A DNA stretch of 64,000 nucleotides from CAIJMU01 sp035530275 (GTDB taxonomy: Bacteria > Spirochaetota > Spirochaetia > Treponematales > Rectinemataceae), in assembly GCA_035530275.1 (NCBI GenBank), contig DATKVC010000020.1, positions 150,422 to 214,421 of the forward strand, in the 5' to 3' direction. Both the position numbers and the translations under genes were made by a program. Positions 16,814 through 25,949 of this stretch are shown here, piece by piece. Position 1 is the stretch's first letter, and each line of letters begins with the position of its first letter. The notes beneath the pieces are model-generated. The model did not search any database and was not told the DNA's origin. It worked only from the letters and a program-made list of their open reading frames with translations.

Positions 16814-17893
16814 ATGGCGGAACAAAGGGATGCGACGAGCGGCGAGGGCGACGACCTCGTCAAACTCGATTTTTTCACCTCGATCGCGGCGTCGATCGCC
16901 AGGGCGAAGAACCTGCGCGCGACGCTTCAGGCGGTGATGGACAACATCGGACTGATCTTCTCGCCGCGGAACTGGTCCCTCTTCCTCCGCGACCCGAGGA
17001 AGGGCGACCTCGTCTTCACCATCGCCATCGGCGCGAAGGCGTCGAGCCTCCGCGGAAAGCGAGTCCCTGCGGGCACCGGCGTGGTCGGCTGGATAGCGGA
17101 GCGCCGCGAGGATCTCATCATCGAGGACGTATCGACCGATCCCCGCTTCGACGCGGCCATCGACGAGCAATCGGGATTCAGGACTCGCTCGATAATCGGC
17201 GTCCCCCTCGTTACCGGAGGCCGGGTCTTCGGCGTCATCGAGCTCCTCAACGAGCTGGACGATCGTGTCTTCACGCGCCTCGACCTCAGGGTGCTCAGGA
17301 CCATCGCGGATTTCGCGGCCATCGCAATTGAAAGGAGTTATTACCACGAAGCCCTCCGCCGCCTGTCGATGGTCGACGCCCTCACAGGCATTCCCAACCG
17401 TCGCTCCTTCGAGCATCTCCTCGAACGCGAGAAGGAAAGGGTGAAGCGCTCGGGCCGGGTCTTCAGTCTCCTCCTCATCGACATCGACGGGTTCAAGGCC
17501 ATCAACGACAGCCATGGCCACGAAATGGGCGACGAGGTGCTCAAACGACTGGCTCGCATCCTCGCCGCCTGCACGAGGCATATGGATACGGCCGCGCGCC
17601 TGGGCGGCGATGAATTCGTCGTCCTCCTCCCCGACACGGGCCGCGAGGCCGCCGAGGAAGTGCGGGACCGCATCGTCGCGGCCACCGTGGAGGCGCCGCC
17701 GCCGGGCGAGGTAGCCTTTACCATCAGCGTCGGCCTCCAGACGGGCGGAGCCGACGATGCCGACAGGGTCGTCGCCGGAGCGGATCGCGACATGTATCTG
17801 CAAAAGCAATCGCATTTCGAGGGTAGGGCCGAGAACCTCGAGGAAAACCTGCCCGACTTCCTCGAAGACGAAGGTTCGACGCAAGCCGGCTAG
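16814..17893 (+). CDS. GAF-GGDEF diguanylate cyclase
   Basis: A 359-residue soluble protein. A GAF domain spans about residues 30-170 (VPAGTGVVGWIAE, SIIGVPLV, GVIELLN are typical) and a GGDEF domain about 185-345, with VDALTGIPNRRSF, the metal-binding DIDGFKAIND segment and the GGDEF active site. An RHMD I-site lies five residues upstream of GGDEF, so product inhibition is expected. It senses a small ligand or redox state through GAF and makes cyclic-di-GMP. The ATG at 16814 follows GGGGG; it lies 52 bp after ctaB on the same strand and may be cotranscribed with it. Confidence 0.9.
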   Translation: MAEQRDATSGEGDDLVKLDFFTSIAASIARAKNLRATLQAVMDNIGLIFSPRNWSLFLRDPRKGDLVFTIAIGAKASSLRGKRVPAGTGVVGWIAERREDLIIEDVSTDPRFDAAIDEQSGFRTRSIIGVPLVTGGRVFGVIELLNELDDRVFTRLDLRVLRTIADFAAIAIERSYYHEALRRLSMVDALTGIPNRRSFEHLLEREKERVKRSGRVFSLLLIDIDGFKAINDSHGHEMGDEVLKRLARILAACTRHMDTAARLGGDEFVVLLPDTGREAAEEVRDRIVAATVEAPPPGEVAFTISVGLQTGGADDADRVVAGADRDMYLQKQSHFEGRAENLEENLPDFLEDEGSTQAG

Positions 17894-17946
17894 GAGAAGG
17901 CGGAGCGGTCCGGACTGGACAGGGGCTTCGCGGCGGTCTTTACTTG

Positions 17947-17976
17947 CTTCGTCGCCGAAGAGTTTCGGCGACGAAG
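17947..17976 (+). promoter_or_regulatory. 13-bp perfect hairpin overlapping the amidase ribosome binding site
   Basis: Positions 17947-17959 and 17964-17976 are perfect inverted repeats around a GAGT loop. There is no U-tract, so it is not a classic intrinsic terminator. The 3' arm runs into the GAAGGA ribosome binding site at 17974-17979, ten bases before the ATG at 17989. Folding would partly hide that site, which suggests translational control of the amidase or protection of the upstream transcript end. Confidence 0.6.
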
Positions 17977-17988
17977 GATGGCGAACCT

Positions 17989-19656
17989 ATGCAGGAATCC
18001 TCGACCGTCTACAATCTCCGCTCTCTCTCCCTTCCGAAATTGTACGGCGCAACTCTCAAGCTCTTCCGCGGCCTTTTGACCACGCCGGCCACCCGCCCGC
18101 TGCTTCTGGGAAGCCTCCTCGAAAATGGCGGCATTCCCAAGCTGCGGCGCATCAAGCTCGATGAGGCGCCGACCTTTTACCCCATCGGTCTGGGCTCATC
18201 GCCCGCGACTCGAGTCGAGGCGGTCTCCGAGCCGCCGGCCGGCAAGGGCAACAAGCCAGTTGCAGGCCCATGGTCGACCATCGGAGAATTCACCGCAGCC
18301 TATCGTGATAAGCGAACGACGCCTACGGAAGTCGCCGAGCGATTCATCGCCGCCCGCGACGAATCCCAACGACGGGCCATCCCGCTCAACGCCTTCATCG
18401 CGTCCTACAACGAGGACATCAGGGCCCAGGCCGCCGAGTCGACACAGCGGATCGCCGAGGGCCGCCCCCGCGGCCCCCTCGAGGGCGTGCCCATCGCGGT
18501 CAAGGACGAAGTGGATATGCGGCCCTACCCGACGACCGTGGGCACGAGCTTTCTCGGGGGGCAGCCTGTCGCCCGCGATGCCGAGGCTGTCGCGCGGCTC
18601 CGCGCCGCGGGCGCACTCCTCGTCGGCAAGACGAACATGCACGAGATCGGCATCTACCCGAACGGCTCCAATGTTCATTATGGAAGGGTCGCCAATCCCC
18701 GGGACCCATTGAGGGACTCAGGCGGCAGTTCGAGCGGTTCGGCTGCCGCTGTCGGCTCTGGCCTCGTGCCCGCTGCCCTCGGCGCGGACGGAGGCGGATC
18801 AATTCGCATACCCTCGGCCCTCTGCGGTCTCGTGGGACTCAAACCCGGCTTCGGCCGGATCAGCGAGCGGGGCGCGGCGCCCCTCTGTTGGAGCGTCGCC
18901 CACCTCGGGCCCATCGCGAACAGCGCCGAGGACGCGGCCCTCCTCTATTCCATAATGGCCGGCCCCGATCCCGAAGAGCCCCTGACCTCGGGGCGGGGAG
19001 AAGTCCTGGCCGGCGAATGGCGACAGACGAGGCTTGAAGGGCTTCGCATTGGCGTCGACCGGGCCTGGTCGAATCACGCCGACGCCGAAATGACGGCGGC
19101 TCACGACGCATTGATCGAAGGCCTGAAATCCCTCGGCGCGTCCATCATCCCGATCGCGATTCCCGAGCTCGACGAGATGCGAATCGCCCACGCCGTCACC
19201 ATCCTCGCCGAGATGGCGACGGCCATGTCGCGCTGGCCCGAACAGGCCGCGCGCTTCGCCGATTCGACGAGAATGAGCCTCACTCTCGGATCGGCGATGA
19301 CATCCTTCGATTATCTCCAGGCGCAAAAGATGCGCACGAGGGCCATGGCCATCTTCTCCCGGATCTACGAAGAGGTCGACCTCATCCTCTCGCCCGGTAC
19401 GGCCATACCCGCGCCGTTGGTACCCCAGGCGGCTTTGTCCAACGGTTGGTCGGACCTGGGCACCGACACGGAACTCATGCGTTATGCCTTCCCGGCCAAC
19501 CTCACGGGCTTGCCGGCGATCGTTTTTCCATCAGGGCTTTCGCGCGACGGCCTACCCCTCTCGGTGCAGGCAATGAGCGACTGGGGCGACGAGCATCTCC
19601 TGCTCCGTCTCGCCTACGCTTCCTTACGCATACTTCCAGCCGCGAAGGGCGCGTGA
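17989..19656 (+). CDS. Amidase signature family hydrolase
   Basis: A 555-residue amidase signature enzyme. After an unusual N-terminal extension of about 95 residues the conserved fold starts at GEFTAAYR. The catalytic triad is visible: Lys172 in GVPIAVKDEVD, the cis-Ser in the GGSSSGSAAAV stretch near 248 and the nucleophile Ser271 in GADGGGSIRIPS. Family members hydrolyse carboxamides, including urea derivatives and amides of fatty or amino acids; the substrate here is unknown. The ATG at 17989 has GAAGGA upstream within a hairpin. The gene ends 45 bp from a convergent MFS gene. Confidence 0.9.
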   Translation: MQESSTVYNLRSLSLPKLYGATLKLFRGLLTTPATRPLLLGSLLENGGIPKLRRIKLDEAPTFYPIGLGSSPATRVEAVSEPPAGKGNKPVAGPWSTIGEFTAAYRDKRTTPTEVAERFIAARDESQRRAIPLNAFIASYNEDIRAQAAESTQRIAEGRPRGPLEGVPIAVKDEVDMRPYPTTVGTSFLGGQPVARDAEAVARLRAAGALLVGKTNMHEIGIYPNGSNVHYGRVANPRDPLRDSGGSSSGSAAAVGSGLVPAALGADGGGSIRIPSALCGLVGLKPGFGRISERGAAPLCWSVAHLGPIANSAEDAALLYSIMAGPDPEEPLTSGRGEVLAGEWRQTRLEGLRIGVDRAWSNHADAEMTAAHDALIEGLKSLGASIIPIAIPELDEMRIAHAVTILAEMATAMSRWPEQAARFADSTRMSLTLGSAMTSFDYLQAQKMRTRAMAIFSRIYEEVDLILSPGTAIPAPLVPQAALSNGWSDLGTDTELMRYAFPANLTGLPAIVFPSGLSRDGLPLSVQAMSDWGDEHLLLRLAYASLRILPAAKGA

Positions 19657-19661
19657 CGATC

Positions 19662-19694
19662 CGCCTGCCGCGCTCCAAACCGCCGCGGCAGGCG
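19662..19694. terminator. Hairpin between convergent amidase and MFS genes
   Basis: An 11-bp perfect stem, CGCCTGCCGCG at 19662-19672 with its complement at 19684-19694 and an 11-base loop, fills the gap between the two convergent stop codons. It is GC-rich and lacks a T run on either side, so it could act as a bidirectional terminator or mRNA-end barrier. Confidence 0.55.
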
Positions 19695-19701
19695 AGAGTC
19701 T

Positions 19702-20934
19702 TCAGGTCGCGATCTCCTCGAGTTCCCGATTCTTCGTCTCGGGCAGGAAAAAGAGCACGATCATGGCGCAAAGGAAGGGAAAGAGCCCCATGAAGCTCAC
19801 GGCCGAGCCGAGGGCGGGCAGGCCCTTGCGGCCGAAGACGGTCGCTAGTACGCCGACGATTGTGGGGGCGAGAACCATGCCGATGCGGCCGAGGGTATTG
19901 TTCGTCCAGGCGCTCGCGCTCGCCCGCAATCTCGTCGGAAAAAGCTCCGCCGTCCAGGTCGAGCAGATCGTAAGGTAGGAAGTGGCGAAGAAGACGAGGA
20001 CGACAAGGGCGGGCAGCATCAACCCCCGCGGCACGAGGAAAGCGGCGCAGGTCGAGAGCGCTCCGACGATGAAAAAGAGAATCGAGGTGGGGCGCCGCCC
20101 CCAGAGATCCATGAGCTTGCCCGCGGCGACATAGCCGAAGAGCCCTATGAGAAAGGCGACGGAGATTATGAAGGCAACTTCCCTCGCCGATAGCCCGCGC
20201 TCGTGGATGGCGAAATCGGTGTAGAAGGTGAGGATCGGCGTGTAGCCCAAATACATGAAAAGCCAGAGCAAGGCGATGAGGACGAGGGTCTTCCGGTGCG
20301 GCGGCCGCGCGATCTCGGCGAAGTCGGGTTTCTCGAATTTGTCGCGCACCGCGGCGAAGCGCCTGGTCTCCTTCACGCTCCTCCTGATGAAGAACACAAT
20401 TACGAGGGGTATGACGCCGATGAGGTACATCGTCCGCCACCCGAGGGGGGCCCGCGCGACGATGGGAAAGAGGGCCGAGCCGACGACGGCCCCGATGCCC
20501 GCCGCCGCGTTGACGATCGACATGCCGAAGCCGCGTTTGTGCGCCGGCAATTCCTCGGCGATCATCACGTTCGAGATGCCCCACTCGGCGACGAGGAAGG
20601 CCCTGGCGATGAATTGCATCGCGACGAAGCCGAAGATGCTGTTGGTGAAGGCCGTGCCGGCCGTCGCTGCGGTGTAGAAGAGGACTGTCCACATGAGCAT
20701 CGCCCTGCGTCCGAAATAATCGCCGAGGCGCACGACAAAGAAGGCGACGATGGTGCCGATGGCGATCACCGAAGTCGCGAAGCCGGCCTGAAGAATGCTG
20801 AGGTTGAAATTCTCGCGGAGATAGGGGAGGACCAGACTGAGAATGATGAAGTCGTACCCTTCGAAAAAGGATGCGACGGAAACGAGCGCGAGCAAAAATA
20901 TTTGCGATCGCTCGAGGCCGCGACGCATTTCCAT
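19702..20934 (-). CDS. MFS transporter, metabolite:H+ symporter-like
   Basis: A 410-residue major facilitator protein with twelve predicted transmembrane helices. The first loop carries the MFS signature (RLGDYFGRRAM) and the second half repeats it (KLMDLWGRRPTS). FFEGYDFIILSLVLPYL in helix 1 resembles the MHS/sugar-acid symporter group that includes ShiA- and aromatic acid transporters. It lies 167 bp downstream of xylB on the same strand. It might serve xylose or a xyloside, but the gap and family make that an inference. A TATAGT -10 like sequence occurs upstream without a good -35. Confidence 0.85.
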   Translation of the reverse strand: MEMRRGLERSQIFLLALVSVASFFEGYDFIILSLVLPYLRENFNLSILQAGFATSVIAIGTIVAFFVVRLGDYFGRRAMLMWTVLFYTAATAGTAFTNSIFGFVAMQFIARAFLVAEWGISNVMIAEELPAHKRGFGMSIVNAAAGIGAVVGSALFPIVARAPLGWRTMYLIGVIPLVIVFFIRRSVKETRRFAAVRDKFEKPDFAEIARPPHRKTLVLIALLWLFMYLGYTPILTFYTDFAIHERGLSAREVAFIISVAFLIGLFGYVAAGKLMDLWGRRPTSILFFIVGALSTCAAFLVPRGLMLPALVVLVFFATSYLTICSTWTAELFPTRLRASASAWTNNTLGRIGMVLAPTIVGVLATVFGRKGLPALGSAVSFMGLFPFLCAMIVLFFLPETKNRELEEIAT

Positions 20935-21101
20935 GCCTGTTTCCTCCTCTGGTCGGGGGCTGCGAGGTCGATAGGGACGGGCTCCACGAGGCGCGAGATC
21001 GACCCTAAGGTCATACTATACCGCTTCGGCTCGTCCCGACAGCCCAAATTCGAGGAAGGCCGTATTCCCGGTCGTTGAGGCATGAATCGGCTACATTTGC
21101 T

Positions 21102-22712
21102 TCAGAGGCGAATGCCCGCCTCGCGCGCTACCTCTTCGAGCCGAGCAAGATACCCCCCGCCTTTCGGATCGTGGTATGCGGCCACGAGGTCGGGACGCGG
21201 ATCGACGGGCTCGCCCGCGCCCGCCGACATCGCCCTGGCCGATGGGAGGATTTCTTCACGCGCCGATGGATGGATGAGGGCGATCGCGGCGGCAAGGGCC
21301 GCCCCCGTCGCCGCGCCGGCATTCGCGATGGGCAGCACCCTCATGCGCCATATGGCCGCGACGCGCGCGAGAACACCGGGGCTCGCCGCGGCTCCGCCGG
21401 TCACGGAAATTGCCCCGCTCGACGAGGCGAAGGGGCGTGAGGCCAGCCACATGAGGCCGAGGGAGGAATCGACGAGGCCGGAGTAGTCGAGAGCGAAATC
21501 GTCGCGCCGACCTAGGTCCATGATGGGGGCTTCGGGGAAGGATTCGGGCAGGATGTGCAGGATTCTGGGCTGCGAGGGCACCGCAGGAATAGTCCCGCCG
21601 AGGGCCCGTTCCGAGGCGGCGAAATCATCGACCCCGATACCATGATCGCGGCGGACCCGTTCCCAGACCAAGGCGCCGTTGCTGCGACAGCCGAATAAAA
21701 AGGGACGCCCGAGACCATCGTACATCGCGTTGGCCGAAACATGGGGGCGCTCTCCATCGGCCATGAGAACGAAGCTCGTGCCGAGCGAGAGGAGTGCGCC
21801 CTCAGCAAGAACCTTGCTTTGGGGATTGTCGCCCGAGCCGATGACGATCCGGCAATCGGGCGACATGCCGAAACGTTCCACGAAATAAGCCGCGAGCCTA
21901 CCCGCGAAGCTCAGGGGATGCGCCAAGGGAGGAAGCCTTTCGACCAGCTCATCCATCGTATCGTCCGCGAGACGGGAAGCCGCCGCTAGCAGTCGCCTGT
22001 CCCAGCTTCGTTTGGACCAATTCATAAGACTCGTCCCGCTGCCGTTGCCCCAATCGACGGGACAGTCTGGATTCGCCGAAAGGACGGCACACAAGAAGGA
22101 AGAGATCAGATGAACACGTCGGGTCCTTTGCCACGCATCCGGATGGCGTGCGGCCTCGTGGGCGAGGACCGATCCCGAAAAGCGAAGGGGGCTATCGGAA
22201 CCCGAAAGCGCGGTCATCGCCTCGGCGTCGCCTATCGCCTCGCGAAGGGCGGAGGCCTCCTTCCCCGTGCTCGCCTCCATCCAGATCGGCGCCCTCTCCC
22301 AGGCGAGTCCTGGTCCCAGGCAGGCGGCCAGATCGGAGGCTCCGGGCCGACCTGCTCCTTTGGCGCCGAGGGCGAGAATGGATGCGATCCCCTCCTCGCC
22401 GAGCCAAACCTGTCCATGCTGTTGGGCGGAGAGGTCGATGGCCGCCACCCGCGAAAGGAGTTCCCGCGGAAGATCGGCGAGGGCCGCTTCGAGCGCCGCG
22501 AGATAAAGCGCGGCTGGTTGATGGGCCTCGCCCTCCTCGTCCGGTGGAAGAATAGGCGATCCCTCCCTGAGACCGAATCCGGAAAGCCGCGGGTCGTCGC
22601 GATAGCGAACCTTCGCTTCGGCAAGCACAGAAAAGTCCTCGCGACGCAGGAGCACCGCGCTCGTGCCCTGGGTGCTCGAATCGAGGCCCAGCGTCAGATC
22701 GAGATCCCCCAT
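21102..22712 (-). CDS. xylB: Xylulokinase (FGGY family)
   Basis: A 536-residue FGGY carbohydrate kinase. LTLGLDSSTQGTSAVL is the N-terminal phosphate-binding loop, ALDLSAQQHGQV-like AIDLSAQQHGQVWL matches the substrate loop of xylulokinases, and GSGDNPQSK and SLGTSFVL are the ATP-binding region. It phosphorylates D-xylulose from XylA to enter the pentose phosphate pathway. The start at 22712 has GGAAGG upstream; an alternative ATG at 22733 overlaps the xylA stop but lacks a binding site. It is longer than E. coli XylB (484 residues), mainly in loops. Confidence 0.87.
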   Translation of the reverse strand: MGDLDLTLGLDSSTQGTSAVLLRREDFSVLAEAKVRYRDDPRLSGFGLREGSPILPPDEEGEAHQPAALYLAALEAALADLPRELLSRVAAIDLSAQQHGQVWLGEEGIASILALGAKGAGRPGASDLAACLGPGLAWERAPIWMEASTGKEASALREAIGDAEAMTALSGSDSPLRFSGSVLAHEAARHPDAWQRTRRVHLISSFLCAVLSANPDCPVDWGNGSGTSLMNWSKRSWDRRLLAAASRLADDTMDELVERLPPLAHPLSFAGRLAAYFVERFGMSPDCRIVIGSGDNPQSKVLAEGALLSLGTSFVLMADGERPHVSANAMYDGLGRPFLFGCRSNGALVWERVRRDHGIGVDDFAASERALGGTIPAVPSQPRILHILPESFPEAPIMDLGRRDDFALDYSGLVDSSLGLMWLASRPFASSSGAISVTGGAAASPGVLARVAAIWRMRVLPIANAGAATGAALAAAIALIHPSAREEILPSARAMSAGAGEPVDPRPDLVAAYHDPKGGGYLARLEEVAREAGIRL

Positions 22713-22729
22713 TTCGCCCTTCCGCCGGC

Positions 22730-24040
22730 TCATATATATTGATTCACAATTGCTTCGAGTTCCTCCTGCCTGCCGGGGAGGGGGTCAAAACTCGGCGCGT
22801 CGAGGGCCGCCTTCTCGAGGCTCGCGAAATCCTCCTTCCCCGAGACGATGGAGGCTCCGAGCCCATTTCGCCAGCCCGAGTAGCGTTCGGCGAGGAGTTT
22901 GGACAATGCGCCAGACTCGCGCATCGCGTGGGCGACCTCGAGGCCGCGGGCGAAGGAGTCCATGCCCGCGATATGCGAAATCACGAGATCGCGAGGCGTG
23001 TTCGAACCGCGACGCGGCTTGGCGTCGAAATTGAGACCACCCGAATGCAGCCCCCCGTTGCCGAGGATCTCGTACATCATAAAGGTTGTCGTATAGACAT
23101 TCGTGGGGAACTGGTCCGTGTCCCAGCCGAGGAGCTCGTCGCCCTGATTGGCGTCCACCGAGCCGAGAATTCCGTTGGCTCGGGCGAAGGCGAGTTCGTG
23201 CTGGATCGTGTGACCGGCGAGGGTCGCATGGTTGGTCTCGATGTTCAGCTTGAAATGGGGCAGGAGCCCCGACCACTGGAGGAAGGCGAAGCAGGCCGCC
23301 GCATCGGAATCGTACTGGTGCTTGGTCGGCTCCATCGGCTTGGGTTCGATGAGGAACTGCCCCTCGAAGCCGATCTCCTTCGCGTAATCGACGGCCATGC
23401 GAAGGAAACGCGCGAGGTTCTCGAGCTCCAGCTTCATGTCGGTATTGAGAAGGGTCTCGTAGCCCTCGCGGCCGCCCCAGAAAACGTAGTTCCGACCCCC
23501 GAGTTCCTTGGTCACCTCGATGGCCTTCTTGACCTGGGCGGCGGCGTGCGCAAAGACGCGGGGATCGGGGCTCGTCGCCGCGCCGTGCATGTAGCGCGGG
23601 TGGGAAAAAAGGTTGGCGGTTCCCCAGAGGAGGCGCGCCGGACTAGTCTTATAGAGATCCTTGACGAGGGCGACTATGGCGTCGAGATTGCGATCGGACT
23701 CTCGAAGAGTGGCTCCCTCGGGGGCGATGTCCCGATCGTGAAAGCAGAAGAAAGGAATAGACAGTTTTTCGGTGAGCTCGAAGGCACCGCGCATCCGCGC
23801 TCGAGCGAACTCCATCGGGTCGGCGATATCGTCCCAGGGCCTGCGCATGGTCGGCTGGCCGAAGGGATCGGAGCCGCCGCTCGTGATCGAATGCCAATAG
23901 GCCATCGAAAAGCGGAGATGGTCCCTCATCGTCGTGCCGCCGACAATCTTGCCCGGGTCGTAGCGCTTGAAGGCGAGGGGATTGTCCGACTTCGGTCCCT
24001 CATACTTGATCGCGGGAATTTCGGGAAACTGCTGATCCAT
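22730..24040 (-). CDS. xylA: Xylose isomerase
   Basis: A 436-residue class II xylose isomerase. Catalytic His is in FFCFHDRDIAPEG, metal ligands are in EPKPMEPTKHQYD and NIETNHATLAGH, and VFWGGREGYETLLNTDM is the family signature. It converts D-xylose to D-xylulose in the cytoplasm. ATG 24040 is preceded by GGAGGAGG, which fixes the start; a longer frame would cross the regulatory region. Its stop overlaps a possible xylB start (ATGA). It is divergent from an AraC regulator 114 bp away. Confidence 0.96.
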   Translation of the reverse strand: MDQQFPEIPAIKYEGPKSDNPLAFKRYDPGKIVGGTTMRDHLRFSMAYWHSITSGGSDPFGQPTMRRPWDDIADPMEFARARMRGAFELTEKLSIPFFCFHDRDIAPEGATLRESDRNLDAIVALVKDLYKTSPARLLWGTANLFSHPRYMHGAATSPDPRVFAHAAAQVKKAIEVTKELGGRNYVFWGGREGYETLLNTDMKLELENLARFLRMAVDYAKEIGFEGQFLIEPKPMEPTKHQYDSDAAACFAFLQWSGLLPHFKLNIETNHATLAGHTIQHELAFARANGILGSVDANQGDELLGWDTDQFPTNVYTTTFMMYEILGNGGLHSGGLNFDAKPRRGSNTPRDLVISHIAGMDSFARGLEVAHAMRESGALSKLLAERYSGWRNGLGASIVSGKEDFASLEKAALDAPSFDPLPGRQEELEAIVNQYI

Positions 24041-24119
24041 GATAGCCTCCTCCTGGAGCCTCGGTTGCGCCCCGACTTCTGTACTACACCCCTTCGGCCG
24101 CCCCCGTGAAGAGCTGGCT

Positions 24120-24149
24120 TTGACTTTAGCTATCAAAAATTGATATAAC
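24120..24149 (+). promoter_or_regulatory. AraC gene promoter with embedded palindrome
   Basis: TTGACT (24120-24125) and TATAAC (24144-24149) with an 18-bp spacer form a good promoter for the AraC gene. The spacer and -10 box contain the perfect dyad TATCAA-AAA-TTGATA at 24131-24145. This is the only strong dyad in the xylA-araC intergenic region, so it is a candidate operator for autoregulation or xylA control. Predicted transcription start is almost at the ATG at 24155. Confidence 0.6.
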
Positions 24150-24154
24150 GAGGC

Positions 24155-24979
24155 ATGAGGATCGAGGACGTCGTCTTCGTCTGGCACCTACGCGACTCTC
24201 GGCAAATCGCGTGGCATGGTCGCGAGCACGCCCACGGCGCCGGCCTTTTCGAGCTCCACTGGTTCATTTCGGGCTCGGGCAGCTTTCGCGAGGGCGGCGG
24301 AACCTGGGCGATATCCCCGGGTGCCCTTCACCTTACTCCGCCCGGAACCCACCATCAGGTCGCGGCCACCGACGCGAGGCGGCCCCTTACCTATTATGCC
24401 CTTCTTTTCGATCCCGAAGGCGACCCGGACCTCCTCGGCCTCCTCGCCGCGATAGGAAGCCTTCGGGGCCCCCGCAGCATCGGCGTCACCCGGCGCTTCT
24501 TCTTCGCCGACATCCTCGAGCGACATTTCTCGGGTCAGGAACTCCTCAGGCTCTCGGCCGTGCACCTCCTGCAAGCCTTCCTCTGCGAACTAGCCGCGGG
24601 CTCGGAGCGCTCCGGCGACGCCGTCGACAATGCCAATGTCGAAAAGGCACTCGCCATCATGCAGGGGTCGATCGATCGCGAGCTCGATCTCGGCTCCCTC
24701 GCGTCCAGGCTCTCGCTTTCCCGCGAGCACCTCGTGCGGGTATTTTCCGCGCGCATGGGCATGCCCCCGATGAAGTACTTCGCACGGCTCAGGATCGAGG
24801 CCGCAAGGGCCATGCTTTCCAGCACCAACCTCAGGATCGCCGAGATCGCGGAAAGACTCCGCTACTCCAACGCCTTCAACTTCTCCAGGAGCTTCAGGTC
24901 GGTCGAAGGAATGTCGCCCTCGGAGTATCGCGCACGCTATCTCCAACGAGCGGATTTCGCGGCTTCGGGGCCGGAGTGA
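24155..24979 (+). CDS. AraC family regulator, probable xylose regulator
   Basis: A 274-residue AraC/XylS protein. The N-terminal cupin sensor is visible (HAHGAGLFELHWFISGSGSF, PGALHLTPPGTHHQV) to about residue 150, and two helix-turn-helix motifs span about 175-265, with the typical LASRLSLSREHLVRVFSARMG-like and IAEIAERLRYSNAFNFSRSF segments. It is divergent from xylAB and likely responds to xylose. GAGG sits only one base before the ATG, too close for a normal ribosome site, so translation may be leaderless. Confidence 0.88.
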   Translation: MRIEDVVFVWHLRDSRQIAWHGREHAHGAGLFELHWFISGSGSFREGGGTWAISPGALHLTPPGTHHQVAATDARRPLTYYALLFDPEGDPDLLGLLAAIGSLRGPRSIGVTRRFFFADILERHFSGQELLRLSAVHLLQAFLCELAAGSERSGDAVDNANVEKALAIMQGSIDRELDLGSLASRLSLSREHLVRVFSARMGMPPMKYFARLRIEAARAMLSSTNLRIAEIAERLRYSNAFNFSRSFRSVEGMSPSEYRARYLQRADFAASGPE

Positions 24980-25070
24980 GGAAATGCGCCGAAGTCAACC
25001 GCCTCGCCACCTCGACGGAGGGAAAATCGTCATCGCTAAAGCCAATTTTCGTTGCGGCCCCACTGTTTCG

Positions 25071-25949
25071 TCAGATTTTCTCCGACAGGGAGCGCGCACG
25101 GTGGAGGTTAGCGATCGCCCTCCTTATGCCCTGGATGGAACGATCACCCGACCAACCTGGCGTAGCGCCTATCTCGACATCCACGGCGCCCTTCCATCCA
25201 GACTCAGCAAGCAACGCGAACAGTTTTGTCCAGTCGGCATCACCATCGCCTGCCAGGCGTTCCTCGCCGATCTTCAGAGTGCCGACGATTCCTCGCAGGG
25301 CCAGGGCGCCACGGTCGACATGGGCGTCCTTGGCGTGAATGTGAAGCACGCGGTGCAGCCAATGGCTGAGCTGCGCGACCGGGTCAGCGAGGGCCAATAA
25401 CTGATGGGCCGGTTCCCATTCAAGCCCGATCGGGGCTCCCGGCAGGGAGTCGAAAAGGAGTTCCCAGGCATCAGGACCGATGGCGATATTCCATTTGCCT
25501 GTCTTCCAGCCATCGCCGAACCGGCAATTCTCAAAGGCGATCGAGACGCCGAGGGCTGCGGCACGATCACAGAGAGGGCCGAATACCTCTCGAAACCGCC
25601 CCAGCGACTCGGGAACCGAAGCGCCAGGCACCCTGCCCGCGAAGGTCGACACGAGTCCGCAGCCCAGCCCGGGCGCGGCATCGATCAGGGACGTGAGATC
25701 CTTAAGAAGGCGCTCGGCTTTGATGTCCTCCGCGAGTGGGTTGCCGAAAAGCGAAAGGCAGGTAGGCGCCACGCGGAATCGCGAGGACAATGTGTCGACA
25801 AGGGCCGAAAGGTCAGTGCCTCCGAGGCTTTCCCAGAATGAAAGGGAATAGGACTCGATAGAAGGATCCTCTCCCGGAGCGCCATCGAGACGGGCGAGGG
25901 CCTTGTCATCGAGGAGGGCTCCAATACGAATGGGGCGCTCTTCGCTCAT
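25071..25949 (-). CDS. TIM-barrel sugar phosphate isomerase/epimerase-like protein
   Basis: A 292-residue AP-endonuclease-2 type TIM barrel protein of the sugar isomerase/epimerase superfamily. The metal-binding region is recognisable by AFENCRFGDG near residue 145, GLEWEPAHQLL near 185 and HIHAKDAHVD near 215. It starts within the stop of the upstream Gfo/Idh gene (ATGA), so the two act together. It is the last gene of the sugar island and faces the AraC gene across 91 bp with no obvious terminator. Substrate is unknown. Confidence 0.78.
   Translation of the reverse strand: MSEERPIRIGALLDDKALARLDGAPGEDPSIESYSLSFWESLGGTDLSALVDTLSSRFRVAPTCLSLFGNPLAEDIKAERLLKDLTSLIDAAPGLGCGLVSTFAGRVPGASVPESLGRFREVFGPLCDRAAALGVSIAFENCRFGDGWKTGKWNIAIGPDAWELLFDSLPGAPIGLEWEPAHQLLALADPVAQLSHWLHRVLHIHAKDAHVDRGALALRGIVGTLKIGEERLAGDGDADWTKLFALLAESGWKGAVDVEIGATPGWSGDRSIQGIRRAIANLHRARSLSEKI

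Noticed and set aside
22739..24109. Long plus-strand open frame opposite xylA
   Set aside because: Complete antisense of xylose isomerase, no recognisable domain.
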